Source: Devosia epidermidihirudinis (GTDB lineage: Bacteria; Pseudomonadota; Alphaproteobacteria; Rhizobiales; Devosiaceae). From it: a DNA stretch of 64,000 bases. The notes beneath the pieces are model-generated. The model did not search any database, was not told the DNA's origin, and saw nothing but the letters and a program-made list of their open reading frames with translations. A program made the translations under genes and the position numbers. Below, in pieces: positions 53,498 through 62,800 of this stretch; position 1 is the stretch's first letter, and the number at the start of each line of letters is the position of its first letter. The stretch is from positions 682,001-746,000 of the forward strand of contig NZ_LANJ01000011.1 in the NCBI RefSeq assembly GCF_000971295.1. Reading direction: 5' to 3'.

Positions 53498-54576
53498 GGC
53501 TTGGCTCCATCCAGATCAAGGCCCGCACCCAGCGCCACGGCGTCGAGATCGCCCCGGTCAAAGGTCAGCGGGTAAGCGGCAAGTGCGTCATAGACAGCGG
53601 CCTGAGCTCGCTCGCGATCGCCGAGCACCAGATAGGCTCGCACAAGCTGGGTCCATTCTTCAATGGTGCCGCCACTCGCCGAAAGACGCTTAGCAAGGCC
53701 CGTGACCATCTGCTGGATCATTTCGTCATCGACGGCATTTGGCACAACGCCATCATTCTGGGCGGCCTGCAGACCGCTCTGCGCGGCGCTGAGCCAGGGC
53801 TCATTGCCGTTGGACAGCTTGATGGCGGCCTCCCAGGCGGCAATCGCTTCAGGGTATTTGCCGGTACGGGTCAGTTCAGCCGCCAGATAGAGGCGGGACA
53901 GCACGTGGGTCGGATCGCTCTCGGCGGCGGCACGCAGCAGATCCATCGCGGCAGGAGACCCTGCCCCATCGGCGGCCAGCAACAGCGCTTCGGCCTCATT
54001 GGTTTGCAGGTCGGGTGTTGCGCCACCCAACTCGATGATGCGCTGGAAGGCATGAGCGGCGTCGGCATAACGGCCAAGCTCGCGATACGCCGGCGCAATG
54101 ACCGTCCAGCCACGCAGATCGTCGGGGTTGGCAGCAAGCTGCTGCTCGATCCGGGCAATGGCATCGTCAAGATTGATCGACTGCGCAGCAACTTCCGAAC
54201 GCTCTGCCAGCGGCAGGCTCGGCATATTGGGCTGCCCAAGGAAGAAATAGACACCCAGCGACAGCACCGCGACGCCGCCCAGACCGGCAAACAAAGCACC
54301 CTGCCCCAATTCCCCATTGCTGGGCTTGGCTTTGGCAGAATCGGCCTTGAGGCGAATAACTTCGCGGGCAAGCTCTGCCTTGGCGGCAGTCGCCTCTGCC
54401 TCGCCCAGCTTCCCGGAAGCGAGGTCGGCATCGATTCCGGCAAGCACCACGCGAAAATCGCCAGTGTTATCCTCCGGAACGGCAGGGGTTGCGATGGCCG
54501 AACGTCCAGCGGCTGCATAGTAAATTGCAGCGCAGGCAATGGCGGTAACGGCGATGGCTATAGACCAGAACAGCAT
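53494..54576 (-). CDS. ccmI: Cytochrome c biogenesis protein CcmI
   Basis: This apocytochrome c chaperone has about 360 residues from the ATG at 54576 (an in-frame start at 54648 adds 24 residues without a better site). It has two membrane helices (about residues 3-22 and 93-112) with a leucine-zipper-like cytoplasmic loop between them. A periplasmic TPR-type repeat domain then presents apocytochromes to the CcmFH complex. It is the first gene of ccmIEFH. It is called CycH in rhizobia. Confidence 0.92.
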   Translation of the reverse strand: MLFWSIAIAVTAIACAAIYYAAAGRSAIATPAVPEDNTGDFRVVLAGIDADLASGKLGEAEATAAKAELAREVIRLKADSAKAKPSNGELGQGALFAGLGGVAVLSLGVYFFLGQPNMPSLPLAERSEVAAQSINLDDAIARIEQQLAANPDDLRGWTVIAPAYRELGRYADAAHAFQRIIELGGATPDLQTNEAEALLLAADGAGSPAAMDLLRAAAESDPTHVLSRLYLAAELTRTGKYPEAIAAWEAAIKLSNGNEPWLSAAQSGLQAAQNDGVVPNAVDDEMIQQMVTGLAKRLSASGGTIEEWTQLVRAYLVLGDRERAQAAVYDALAAYPLTFDRGDLDAVALGAGLDLDGAKP

Positions 54577-54774
54577 GGACCTTGGGAGCTTGACGCCGGC
54601 TCGCGGCAAGAGGTTGTTACCTATAAGCAGAATGCGGCGAAACACCACCGAAACACGTCGCTGTGAGACGGACTCATTGCCACAGGCTCACAGGCAAATG
54701 TGTTCGGAGCCCCTGAACCGCAATGCAGACGGTAACTGAGCTGTTGGCTGCGGTCTATTCGCCCATGGTCCGGC

Positions 54775-55992
54775 TTAGATACGGCGCTCGGCAGCGGCGC
54801 GGGCACGCCGCAAGGTGTCGGCATATTCGGAGTTGAAGCGTACTTCGGCCATTTTGATGCCGGCATCCAGCCGCGCGCCAGTGATTGCGTCGCCCGGATC
54901 CTTGCGGATCAGGTCCAGATTGCGCCGCAGATGCATTTCGAGCGCCTGCCCGGTTTGGCTCCAGGCCTGATCGAACGTGGCGTTCAGCGCCAGCGAGTCG
55001 CGGCAGTCGCGGATGGTTGCCAGCAAATAGGTGCCATTCAGAGCGGCCAGCAGGCGGTCGTCGTCGAGGCGATCCGCCACCCCTTCCCGCGCGTGGCGGA
55101 GAGATTGATTGACGTCGGCAACCACATCACGCAGGCGCGGTTCGATGCGTTCGGACACCTTCTTGGTGATGGTAGCGAGCACAGTGCTCCACCGGCTATT
55201 GCGCGAAAACTCGATATGGCCGGTCAGCGCCCGCACCAATCGATGATAGCGCTCGAGCCCGCGGCACGTCAGATCGATATCGGCGAATGGACCCATGGGC
55301 TGCAGCACGTGCAACTGGTTCTGCGCATGCGCGAGCATGGCATCAACGATGGGGGCAAAGCCCGCGCGCTCGACATTGGCTTCCGTACCATTGCCCGCAA
55401 GCTTGAGAATGGCTGTAGCGATGCGGCTGGGGTTGGCGATCTGCGACATGGCGGCATGGAACAACAATGCCGCCAGCGCCGGATCATTCAGCGGCATGGA
55501 TTGCAGGGCAACGCCGAGTGCCTGATCGTCGGTGATGGTGTTGGTGGCCCGACCAAAGGCCTGCGCCTTGGGCAAAAGGGCCCGGGCCCGGAGAGCTGCA
55601 AGTATTGTGGGGAGCGCCGCGCGTGCTTCATCATTGCCGAGCATGGCGCGCAGGCGTCGCCGCGCATCAAAGTCCTCGTCAGCTGCGGCAAGAGCCTCCT
55701 TCATGCGCTGCAAAACCTGCGGCATGACGGCCTCGAGATCGGCCTTGCCAAATTGCCCGCTGGACAATTCGCTTTCTGGGATCAAGTCCGGGCACAGGTC
55801 GCGTGTCACCCAACGCCAGCCGAGCTCGGTGTGCGAGCGCTCCAGCGAGCCGGCAAATGGATAAAGAACCGGGGCGTCGACTATGACGGGCTCGAGAAGA
55901 CCGGCAAAGGGCACAGCATGCATCGCACCGCGAGAGGCGGTATGTGCGGCGGTCGAGGTGGTCGTATGAGGACGATTTGCAGCGTTGGGCAT
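54775..55992 (-). CDS. Hypothetical protein (405 aa), no recognised domain
   Basis: I do not recognise this protein. It is a soluble, helix-rich protein of 405 residues without signal peptide or membrane segments. It has many Arg/Leu/Ala heptads (for example LRRARAAAERRI at the end) and several tandem helix pairs. Its start is not supported by a ribosome binding site, and an ATG at 55923 is also possible. Codon use matches the neighbours, and the frame is long and unbroken, so it is very likely real. It lies between the ccm operon and a lipoprotein gene, on the same strand, separated from both. Confidence 0.75.
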   Translation of the reverse strand: MPNAANRPHTTTSTAAHTASRGAMHAVPFAGLLEPVIVDAPVLYPFAGSLERSHTELGWRWVTRDLCPDLIPESELSSGQFGKADLEAVMPQVLQRMKEALAAADEDFDARRRLRAMLGNDEARAALPTILAALRARALLPKAQAFGRATNTITDDQALGVALQSMPLNDPALAALLFHAAMSQIANPSRIATAILKLAGNGTEANVERAGFAPIVDAMLAHAQNQLHVLQPMGPFADIDLTCRGLERYHRLVRALTGHIEFSRNSRWSTVLATITKKVSERIEPRLRDVVADVNQSLRHAREGVADRLDDDRLLAALNGTYLLATIRDCRDSLALNATFDQAWSQTGQALEMHLRRNLDLIRKDPGDAITGARLDAGIKMAEVRFNSEYADTLRRARAAAERRI

Positions 55993-56002
55993 TCAAACGA
56001 GC

Positions 56003-56029
56003 GGTTTGGGAAGAACTACTCCCCAAACC
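56003..56029 (-). terminator. Hairpin between lipoprotein and hypothetical gene
   Basis: GGTTTGGG pairs with CCCAAACC (56003-56010 with 56022-56029) around an 11-nt loop. On the minus strand it follows the lipoprotein stop by 54 bp and is followed by GCTCGTTTG. It may end the lipoprotein transcript. It sits just 11 bp before the hypothetical gene's start codon. Confidence 0.45.
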
Positions 56030-56083
56030 CTAATGCCCGTAGGTAAACAATCTCACTCAATCGTGGGCAAGATTAGGCAACAA

Positions 56084-56560
56084 TCAGGCTGCGCCCTGTT
56101 CCACGGTCCAGTTGCCGTTCTGCTCGCGGCAGGCGGTGCCCTTGCGGACATAGTCCTTGCCACCAGCCTTCACCGTGTGGGTGAAATCGCGGCAATCGAG
56201 GTTGTTCACGCGCACATATGGCCCAACGGACACGGTGCCGGTCGTGCCCTTGTCGCCCGCCCACTGGCGCGGTGCACCGGGACGGCCAAACTGCAGGGCA
56301 TAGAACTGTGCGCTGTTGGCTTCAGCCGAATCGCGCGACGTCATCACCGACAGAGCCGCTGGATCAACGAAGCCGTTGGCGACGCTGGTGGTCAGCAGGG
56401 CCTGCTGGGTGGTCTGCGCAGGCGTGGCGATCAGCGGCGTCGAGATCACGGGCGTTGCGACGACAGGAGCCTGCACAACGACTGGAGTATTGCTCGTGGT
56501 GGTGCAAGCAGCCAGCGTCAGAGCCAGCAGCGGAGTAGCGAGGAGGGCAAAACGGTTCAT
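56084..56560 (-). CDS. 17-kDa surface antigen-type lipoprotein
   Basis: This is a small outer-membrane lipoprotein of 158 residues. The ATG at 56560 has AAGAGA upstream and gives a signal sequence ending in the lipobox LAAC (Cys19). The central part is rich in Thr, Val and Pro. The C-terminal domain, with DCRDFTHTVKAGGKDYVRKGTACRE, matches the C-terminal surface antigen domain of small rickettsial/rhizobial lipoproteins, including the two conserved Cys. Function unknown. It lies 55 bp downstream of the feuQ-like gene and may be co-transcribed with it. Confidence 0.8.
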   Translation of the reverse strand: MNRFALLATPLLALTLAACTTTSNTPVVVQAPVVATPVISTPLIATPAQTTQQALLTTSVANGFVDPAALSVMTSRDSAEANSAQFYALQFGRPGAPRQWAGDKGTTGTVSVGPYVRVNNLDCRDFTHTVKAGGKDYVRKGTACREQNGNWTVEQGAA

Positions 56561-56615
56561 GTGTTGATCTCTTGGTGAACTTGGGTTCATGTTTTTTTAT
56601 TGCGGCAAAACTGCG

Positions 56616-57983
56616 TCAACTCTTGGCCATGCCCCCTAGCCGGGCCGTGGGCAAACGAAGTTCCACCAGCAATCCTCCGAGCGCCGAACGCTTCAAAGCC
56701 AGACTGCCACCATACACATCCACCAGTTCCTTGACGATATCGAGCCCCAAGCCGCTGCCGGGCGTTTTCTCGTCTAGTCTGACACCGCGACGCAACACTT
56801 TCTGCGCGTCGTCTTCGCTCAGGCCCGGTCCATTGTCGTCAATGCGGATCAGCAGCATTGTTCCAGTGTCGCCGCGATCGCTCGACAGGCGCACGTCCAC
56901 ATGCCCATTTGACCACTTGCAGGCATTGTCGAGCAGATTGCCGGCCATTTCCTCAAGGTCCGCCTCATCACCCCTGAACCAGGGCAACAGCGCATCCGGC
57001 TGATGGAAAGTGACGGAGACATCTCCGTGAATTTTGTCCATCACGCGGGACAGTCGCGCCATGACCATATTGGCGTCAGTCCTTTTGCCGACCACCGCCG
57101 TGCGGGCCGCCAAGCGGGCGCGGTCGAGATAGGTCGACACCATCGAGCTCATCTTCTCGCTCTCGCTCAGCACCACATCGGCCAGCGCGCCCTTGGACGA
57201 ACCGGCTTCATTGCGCAGCACAGCGATCGGGGTCTTAAGGCCATGGGCCAGATTGCCCACCTGGTTGCGGGCCCGCTCGATGATCTGGGCGTTCGAGCGC
57301 AGCAGCTCGTTGACCTCTTCGGCGAGTGGCGCAATTTCTCTTGGGTACGTGCCTGTCACGGATACGCTTTCACCCTCGCGCACGCTTTCAATAGCCGCGC
57401 TGAGCCGCGCTATTGGCCGCATAGCAAAGCGAGCGACGATGGCGCTCATGATGGCCAGCATGACACCAACCGCGCCCAGCACGATAAACGCCTGCCCGCG
57501 GAAATTGCCCACCAGCATCAGGATTTCGCTGAGATTGCCGGTGACGACGATCTGATAAGTGTTCGGAGCCACGGTCACTGTGCGCTCCACCACGCGCATT
57601 TGGGTGCCGAAATCATCGTCCAACACGGCTGTGCGCCGACCAAATTGGTCCGGCACGCCGCTCAACGGCGGCAGGTCGATACCGACCAGCGAGGTTGAGA
57701 GGTTATAGAGCTTGCCATCGGCGTCGTAGATCGCCCAGTACCAGCCCGAACGCGGACGCCCAAAGCGTGGGTCGGTGAGCGTGATTTCCTCGCTCATCGG
57801 ATCGCCGGTTTTCAGCACCGCACCTGCGAGGCTTTCGACGTGAAACTGCAGGGTTTCCGACAGGGAGTTGTCCAGCGCACGGGAATAGAGGTCCGTCAGC
57901 AAAAAGCCCGTCGCCACCAGCGCCAGCACGAGCCAGCCGGCCGACAGCCAGAACAGGGATGCTGCGATGGAGCCTTTGCGCAT
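56616..57983 (-). CDS. feuQ: FeuQ-like sensor histidine kinase
   Basis: This membrane kinase of 455 residues has two membrane helices (about 9-30 and 164-186) enclosing a periplasmic sensor of about 130 residues. A HAMP domain follows, then HisKA with His247 in VGNLAHGLKTPIAVLRNEAG and HATPase motifs (NLLDNACKWSNG, DNGPGL, GSGLGLDIV). The AHGLKTPIAVL form is the PhoQ/FeuQ type. The gene order FeuN-like, FeuP, FeuQ matches the rhizobial system that controls envelope glucan export genes in Sinorhizobium. The target genes here are not visible. Confidence 0.88.
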   Translation of the reverse strand: MRKGSIAASLFWLSAGWLVLALVATGFLLTDLYSRALDNSLSETLQFHVESLAGAVLKTGDPMSEEITLTDPRFGRPRSGWYWAIYDADGKLYNLSTSLVGIDLPPLSGVPDQFGRRTAVLDDDFGTQMRVVERTVTVAPNTYQIVVTGNLSEILMLVGNFRGQAFIVLGAVGVMLAIMSAIVARFAMRPIARLSAAIESVREGESVSVTGTYPREIAPLAEEVNELLRSNAQIIERARNQVGNLAHGLKTPIAVLRNEAGSSKGALADVVLSESEKMSSMVSTYLDRARLAARTAVVGKRTDANMVMARLSRVMDKIHGDVSVTFHQPDALLPWFRGDEADLEEMAGNLLDNACKWSNGHVDVRLSSDRGDTGTMLLIRIDDNGPGLSEDDAQKVLRRGVRLDEKTPGSGLGLDIVKELVDVYGGSLALKRSALGGLLVELRLPTARLGGMAKS

Positions 57984-58004
57984 GCCGTTCGCTTCAGACA
58001 GCGC

Positions 58005-58664
58005 CTAGTCCTCCGCGATCTGGTAGCCGAGGCCGCGCACGGTCTGGATGCTGTCATCCGGCAGCTTCTTGCGCAGGCGACCAACAAACACCTCGATGGT
58101 GTTGCTGTCGCGGTCGAAGTCCTGATCGTAGAGATGCTCGGTCAGTTCAGTCCGCGAAATGACCTTGCCCTTGTGGTGCATCAGGTAGCTCAGCAGCCGC
58201 AATTCGTGGCTGGTCAGCTTCACTGACTGCCCGCCGACAGTCACCTTGCCCGAGCGCGCATCAAGCCGCACGGAGCCAGCGACGATCTCGTTGGACGCCA
58301 GCCCAGCCGCACGGCGCACAAGCGCACGAATGCGCGCCAACACTTCTTCCATATGGAAGGGCTTGGCGACGTAATCATCAGCGCCGGCATCGATGCCCTG
58401 CACCTTGTCGCTCCACCGGTCGCGGGCGGTCAGCAGCAGCACGGGCATGGTCTTGCCGTTGCGGCGCCATTCCTCGAGCACACTCAGGCCGTCCATTTGC
58501 GGCAGACCGATATCGAGCACGATGGCGTCATAGGGTTCGGTGTCGCCGAGGAAGTGCCCTTCCTCGCCATCGAACGCCACGTCCACGGCATAACCCGCTT
58601 CAGTCAGGGCGTCCTTGAGCTGACGGTTGAGATTGGTGTCGTCTTCAACAACCAGAATTCGCAT
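58005..58664 (-). CDS. feuP: FeuP-like response regulator
   Basis: This OmpR/PhoP-type regulator of 219 residues has a receiver (EDD, Asp51 in VLDIGLP, Lys in KPFHMEE) and a winged helix (LTSHELRLLSYLMHHKGKVISRTELTEHLYDQDFDRDSNTIEVFVGRLRKKL). The DQDFDRDSNTIEVFVGRLRKKL stretch is typical of the FeuP/PhoP group in alphaproteobacteria. It lies 21 bp after a small periplasmic protein gene and 21 bp before its kinase. Confidence 0.92.
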   Translation of the reverse strand: MRILVVEDDTNLNRQLKDALTEAGYAVDVAFDGEEGHFLGDTEPYDAIVLDIGLPQMDGLSVLEEWRRNGKTMPVLLLTARDRWSDKVQGIDAGADDYVAKPFHMEEVLARIRALVRRAAGLASNEIVAGSVRLDARSGKVTVGGQSVKLTSHELRLLSYLMHHKGKVISRTELTEHLYDQDFDRDSNTIEVFVGRLRKKLPDDSIQTVRGLGYQIAED

Positions 58665-58685
58665 GAGCAGGCCCCCGCAATGGCG

Positions 58686-58955
58686 CTATTGTGCACTCAA
58701 AGTCATGTTTTGAGCAGTGCCATCTTGCATGACAACCCCGACCTTCCACACCAGGCCGCCCTGTTCGCACACTTCGGCATTGGTCACAGTGGCGCTGCCA
58801 TCGACCCCTGCTTCGGCAAGGACAGTCGCCAAAGACTTGATCTGGCCAGAGGCCACGGCCTGGTTGATGGCGGCCTTGTCCAGGCACGCAGCATTGGCCG
58901 CGCCAGCGGAAACCAGGCCAAGCGCAAGGACGATGGGAACCAGTAATTTGGACAT
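58686..58955 (-). CDS. feuN: FeuN-like small periplasmic protein
   Basis: This secreted protein of 89 residues has a signal peptide cleaved after ANA before ACLDK. The mature part contains two Cys (ACLDK and EVCEQ) that could form a disulfide, and it ends with a strand-rich VWKVGVVMQDG segment resembling a PepSY-type fold. It heads the feuP-feuQ operon. In Sinorhizobium, a small periplasmic protein FeuN at this position restrains FeuQ activity; this is recalled knowledge. By position, size and export it is a good FeuN candidate. Confidence 0.75.
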   Translation of the reverse strand: MSKLLVPIVLALGLVSAGAANAACLDKAAINQAVASGQIKSLATVLAEAGVDGSATVTNAEVCEQGGLVWKVGVVMQDGTAQNMTLSAQ

Positions 58956-59071
58956 GGGATTTTTCATGAGAGCAACTTAGGGCGGGGTTGCTGAATGGGA
59001 CATGAATGCGGCGGCCAAGTCAAAAACATTGGGTGTTTATGGCAAAACCGCGGCATTCCCGCCCCATATGG

Positions 59072-59088
59072 CCCGCAAACGCTGCGGG
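59072..59088 (-). terminator. Hairpin after the GTA endolysin gene
   Basis: CCCGCA pairs with TGCGGG (59072-59077 with 59083-59088) around a 5-nt loop, directly after the endolysin stop. No T-tract follows. It may close the GTA operon. Confidence 0.4.
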
Positions 59089-59089
59089 T

Positions 59090-59275
59090 TCAAGCCTTGC
59101 TGATGTCGCCCTTGAAGCCTTTGCGCAGGAAGATCACCGCAAGTGCTTCCATAATCAGGTGACCAGCCGACGCCCCATCCAGCGCAGGCAGATCAACGCC
59201 CAGCAATTGCGCGACACCAGCCAGCAGCATGATCGCCGAGACGATATAGGTCTTGTAGCCACTAAGATAAGCCAT
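59090..59275 (-). CDS. Possible internally initiated holin-like protein (61 aa)
   Basis: Within the endolysin frame an ATG at 59275 has GGAGGA 5 nt upstream, a perfect ribosome binding site. Starting there gives 61 residues: MAYLSGYKTYIVSAIMLL begins a membrane helix, and LIMEALAVIFLRKGFKGD forms a second short hydrophobic segment with a basic tail. This is the size and design of a small holin. It is in frame with the upstream endolysin, so both a fused and a separate product may be made. It is inference that the internal start is used. Confidence 0.5.
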   Translation of the reverse strand: MAYLSGYKTYIVSAIMLLAGVAQLLGVDLPALDGASAGHLIMEALAVIFLRKGFKGDISKA

Positions 59276-59857
59276 GGTCGTCCTCCAGTTGAAACTATCG
59301 TGTGATGTGGGAGCCGCCGCCCCTGTGGCCGCCAGCGCACTGGCGCGGATCGCCGCGACGCGGCTGCTCCAGCCCTTGCCGAAGACAGCAAAGGTCGAAA
59401 GCCCCTTCAGGAACCCCAGCCGTCGGTCGCAATAGGCATTGATCAGCCCCGCGCTGCCGCTTCGAGCCACCCGGGACTTGAGCGTATCCAGCGTCAGCGG
59501 CCCGATCTGACCATCTGCCACCGTGCCCAGTTCGGCCTGCAGCGTGCGGATCGCCCGATCCGGGCCGGAATTGACCGCATAGTCGAACACAATGAGATCA
59601 ATGCCCGGCGGCAGGCTCCCTGCCTTGCAGCGTTCCCAATAGCTGGCGCGATAGATCTTGGCCGCCTCGGCCCGGCCCAGCGCCTTGACCTCGGCCTTGT
59701 CCAGCTGCCACCAGGGCGACACATGGCGCCAGCGCGCCAAGGTTTTGTGGGTGATGCCCATATTGGTCGCCCCGCCGGGATCACTGGGGTGGTCAACATA
59801 GCCGCCCTCGTGGCGAAGCACCTCGTCGAGGCAGATATCAAAGCGCGATCTAGCCAT
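59090..59857 (-). CDS. GTA endolysin (GH108) fused to a holin-like segment
   Basis: This 255-residue protein lies at the end of a gene transfer agent cluster. Residues about 5-95 are a glycoside hydrolase 108 muramidase, with catalytic Glu17 in RHEGGYVDHPSDPGGATNMGIT. Residues about 95-170 are a peptidoglycan-binding-type domain (GPLTLDTL, AYCDRRLGFLKGL). The C-terminal 61 residues contain two hydrophobic stretches and look like a phage holin. AGGAG 7 nt upstream supports the ATG at 59857, which overlaps the megatron stop by 8 bp. It would degrade peptidoglycan to release GTA particles. The fusion may come from loss of a stop codon (see the internal start entry). Confidence 0.87.
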   Translation of the reverse strand: MARSRFDICLDEVLRHEGGYVDHPSDPGGATNMGITHKTLARWRHVSPWWQLDKAEVKALGRAEAAKIYRASYWERCKAGSLPPGIDLIVFDYAVNSGPDRAIRTLQAELGTVADGQIGPLTLDTLKSRVARSGSAGLINAYCDRRLGFLKGLSTFAVFGKGWSSRVAAIRASALAATGAAAPTSHDSFNWRTTMAYLSGYKTYIVSAIMLLAGVAQLLGVDLPALDGASAGHLIMEALAVIFLRKGFKGDISKA

Positions 59858-62800
59858 GGAATGCTCCTGATGCGGCATGGCCCAGACCCAGCGATGCGCT
59901 GACTTGGGCCACGGTGAACACAAAGGATGCAGGCATCGCCCCGAAGTCGGCAGTCTGTTCGGCAGCGCCATAGCTCACTGCTGGCGTCGCACTATTGATG
60001 GTTCGAACAGGAATGCCCGCCTTGAGGATCGTCACCCGATAGGCTTCGGGCATGAATTCCAGTGGCGCATCCCCCGCCTCCCAACCATCGCCATCGGCGC
60101 GGCTGCACCGCACCCAGCCCAGCGACACTGCCCCACCGGTCTTCCGTTCTGCCCGCAAATGCACCGGCGGCAAAGGCCGCTCGACCTGCGTTGTCGTCGC
60201 CACAGTTTGCGGCATGCCCTCAAGGTCGCCGCCCCCCGCATAGAGACGAAACGCACGCTCCTCGCCCAACCAATGCGCCTCAACCGGCACCGTCCCGACG
60301 CGACTATCGAGCAGCATCACCGCCCTGCCCGCCGAAACAGGCCCCATCGCCGGCCCTGTCCCCATCTGTCCGCGCAGCAAGTGGCGCAGCCGATAGCACC
60401 CCGACGAGATCAGCTCAGCCTCGGCAAAGCCAATCACCTCCCAGCCCCCCGCATCGGTTTGCAGCGCCAGCCGGTTCGCTCCCGCCAACACCGCGTCAGA
60501 CTCAGCCGATGCCAGGTGCCCGCCATGCAGCAGAACCTCGAGGCCCTGCCCCATATCCCAGACGCCGAGCGGACCAGCGCCCAGTGGCGTCACCGTCTCG
60601 CCAATCGTGCCGCGTCGTGTCAGCGACAGAACATTGGCCCCCGTCGCGTCGTGCACCAGCTGCAGCGCACCCGGCCATGGCGCAGCAAAACCGGCCACGA
60701 CAATGCGCGACTGCGCCTCACCCGGTAGCCCCGGCAAGTGCGCCGTCACCACTTCGGGAATGGCATCGACACCGGCATCGGTGCTCGCCAACGGGCGGTC
60801 AATCCCCGTGGCAATGGCGGTTCCCGCCGGCATACTGCGCGCGGTGACCCGCCGCGTTCGCCCATCGCGGATTTCCTCGACCAGAAACGGCCCCTCGATG
60901 ACCCCGCCAATGTCGACGAGATCGCCCGGCTCCACCGCCAGCGCCGACGGCGGCAGATCAAACTGCACTGTCTCGCGCCGCCCATTGCGCGCATCCAGCA
61001 TCCTTTCAGCCGCCAGCCGCGCCCCCGCACCATCCAGCACCAGCGACAGCGCTTCACCCGCCAAAGGCCCGTCGGCGCGGCTCGTCGCCGTCACAGTCGC
61101 TGTCAGATAATCGCGCTCCCGATCCACATAGGACACCGCCAGCCGTCCCGGCGTCTCCGCAGGATCAGGCCGTCTGCGGGACAAAGTTGCGCCGTCGCCA
61201 TCGGCAAAGCGATCGGGATCGAGCGACAGCGCCACGGCCTCGCGCGCATTGCCGATCCTCAGCCCATCCGCCGCACTGCGCAGGGCACCACCGCTGATCG
61301 CCAACAGCGGCTCCAGCGCCTCGCGCCCCGTCGTCGCCCCCGCCAGCACGTAGCCGCCGACAAAAGGCGCCGCCGCTTCGGCCTTCAGCGCCACGCCATG
61401 CTCATCGGCCAGCGCCGCAGCGAGTTCGTCACTCGCCATGCCGCCCAATCGCCCTGTCAGCCAGTGCCCCGTGCGGTGATTGCCGCCATCAGCCCACACA
61501 TTGGTCATCGCCGGAAAAGCCGGATAGGGCCGCGCGTCCCAGGTCCAGTGATAGATGCGCGACACGTCCACCATGCCAGCCGGGTTATTCGCCGGATTGC
61601 GCCAGAACGCCTGATGCGCGCGCAAAAACTGACGCTGGATCAGCGTATCGGGCACGCCGTTCGAAAAATGCGGACGCCCACTCTCAACGCTTTTCGGATC
61701 ACCGAATATACTGGGCTGGTTCGCCCCCTTGTCGACAGCCGCGCAACCAAGCTCGGTAAACCAGATCGGTTTACTCGACGGCACCCAGGCGGTCGGCGTC
61801 GCAGCGCGCACCCCGCCCGGCCGGTTGTAATGCGGCTTGCTCCACCAATTGCGAATGTCCTTGAATCGCCAGACCCATGGCTCGCCGTAAGTCCCGTCAC
61901 CAATCGGCGTGCGTACCTGCGCGGCTCGATCAGCTTCGCTGGCATAGAACCAATCATAGCCCTCCCCGCCCGCGATATTCCCAGCCAGATAATCGATCTC
62001 ATAACCATTGGCCGACAGCGCCGCATCGACATGACCAATGCCATCGCGCCAATCGGCCAACGGCATGTAATTGTCGATGCCCACCGCGTTGATATTGGCC
62101 GAGGCCCAGAGCGGATCGAGGTGAAAGAACTTCTCCCCGTCACGCTGATAGCCCGAATACTCGCTCCAATCGGCCGCATAGGTCAGCTTGGTCGCAGACC
62201 CCACCACCGCCCGCACATCTGCCGCCAGCGTCACCAGCGCATCGACAAACGGAAAGCTGTTCCCCGCCCCGCGCACACTGGTCAGCCCCACCATTTCCGA
62301 GCCGATGACCAGCGCATCTATGCCACCCGCCGCCACAGCGATCCCGGCATAATGCAACACCATCTGCCGATAGCCCGCAGCAAAGCTCGCCACCTGCGTC
62401 GCCGCCGCCGCGCTCTTGTCGGGCGATCCGGCCCGTCCTGGCGCCGGATGACAGGTAATGCGCCCGCGCCAAGGATAGGCCGCTTGCCCCGTCCCACCAT
62501 AGGGGTCCGGCAGACTATTGCCCTCCGGCACGTCCATCATCACCATCGGATAGAGCGTCACCGCGATGCCGCGCCGCTTGAGATCGGCAATCGCCGCACG
62601 CACCGACGCATCCGACGGCGTGCCGCCATACGCCGCCCCACCGCCATGGCTCGACACCACCGGTACAGAGCCTCGCCCCAGACCCTTGACGCTCCAGCTC
62701 GTGCCCTTGATCGAACGGCTCGCCGCCTCGACGCGCGGACCGATGGTGCAATTGCCGCAACGCAAATCATTGCCAAACCAGGCCACCACCAGCGCCACCC

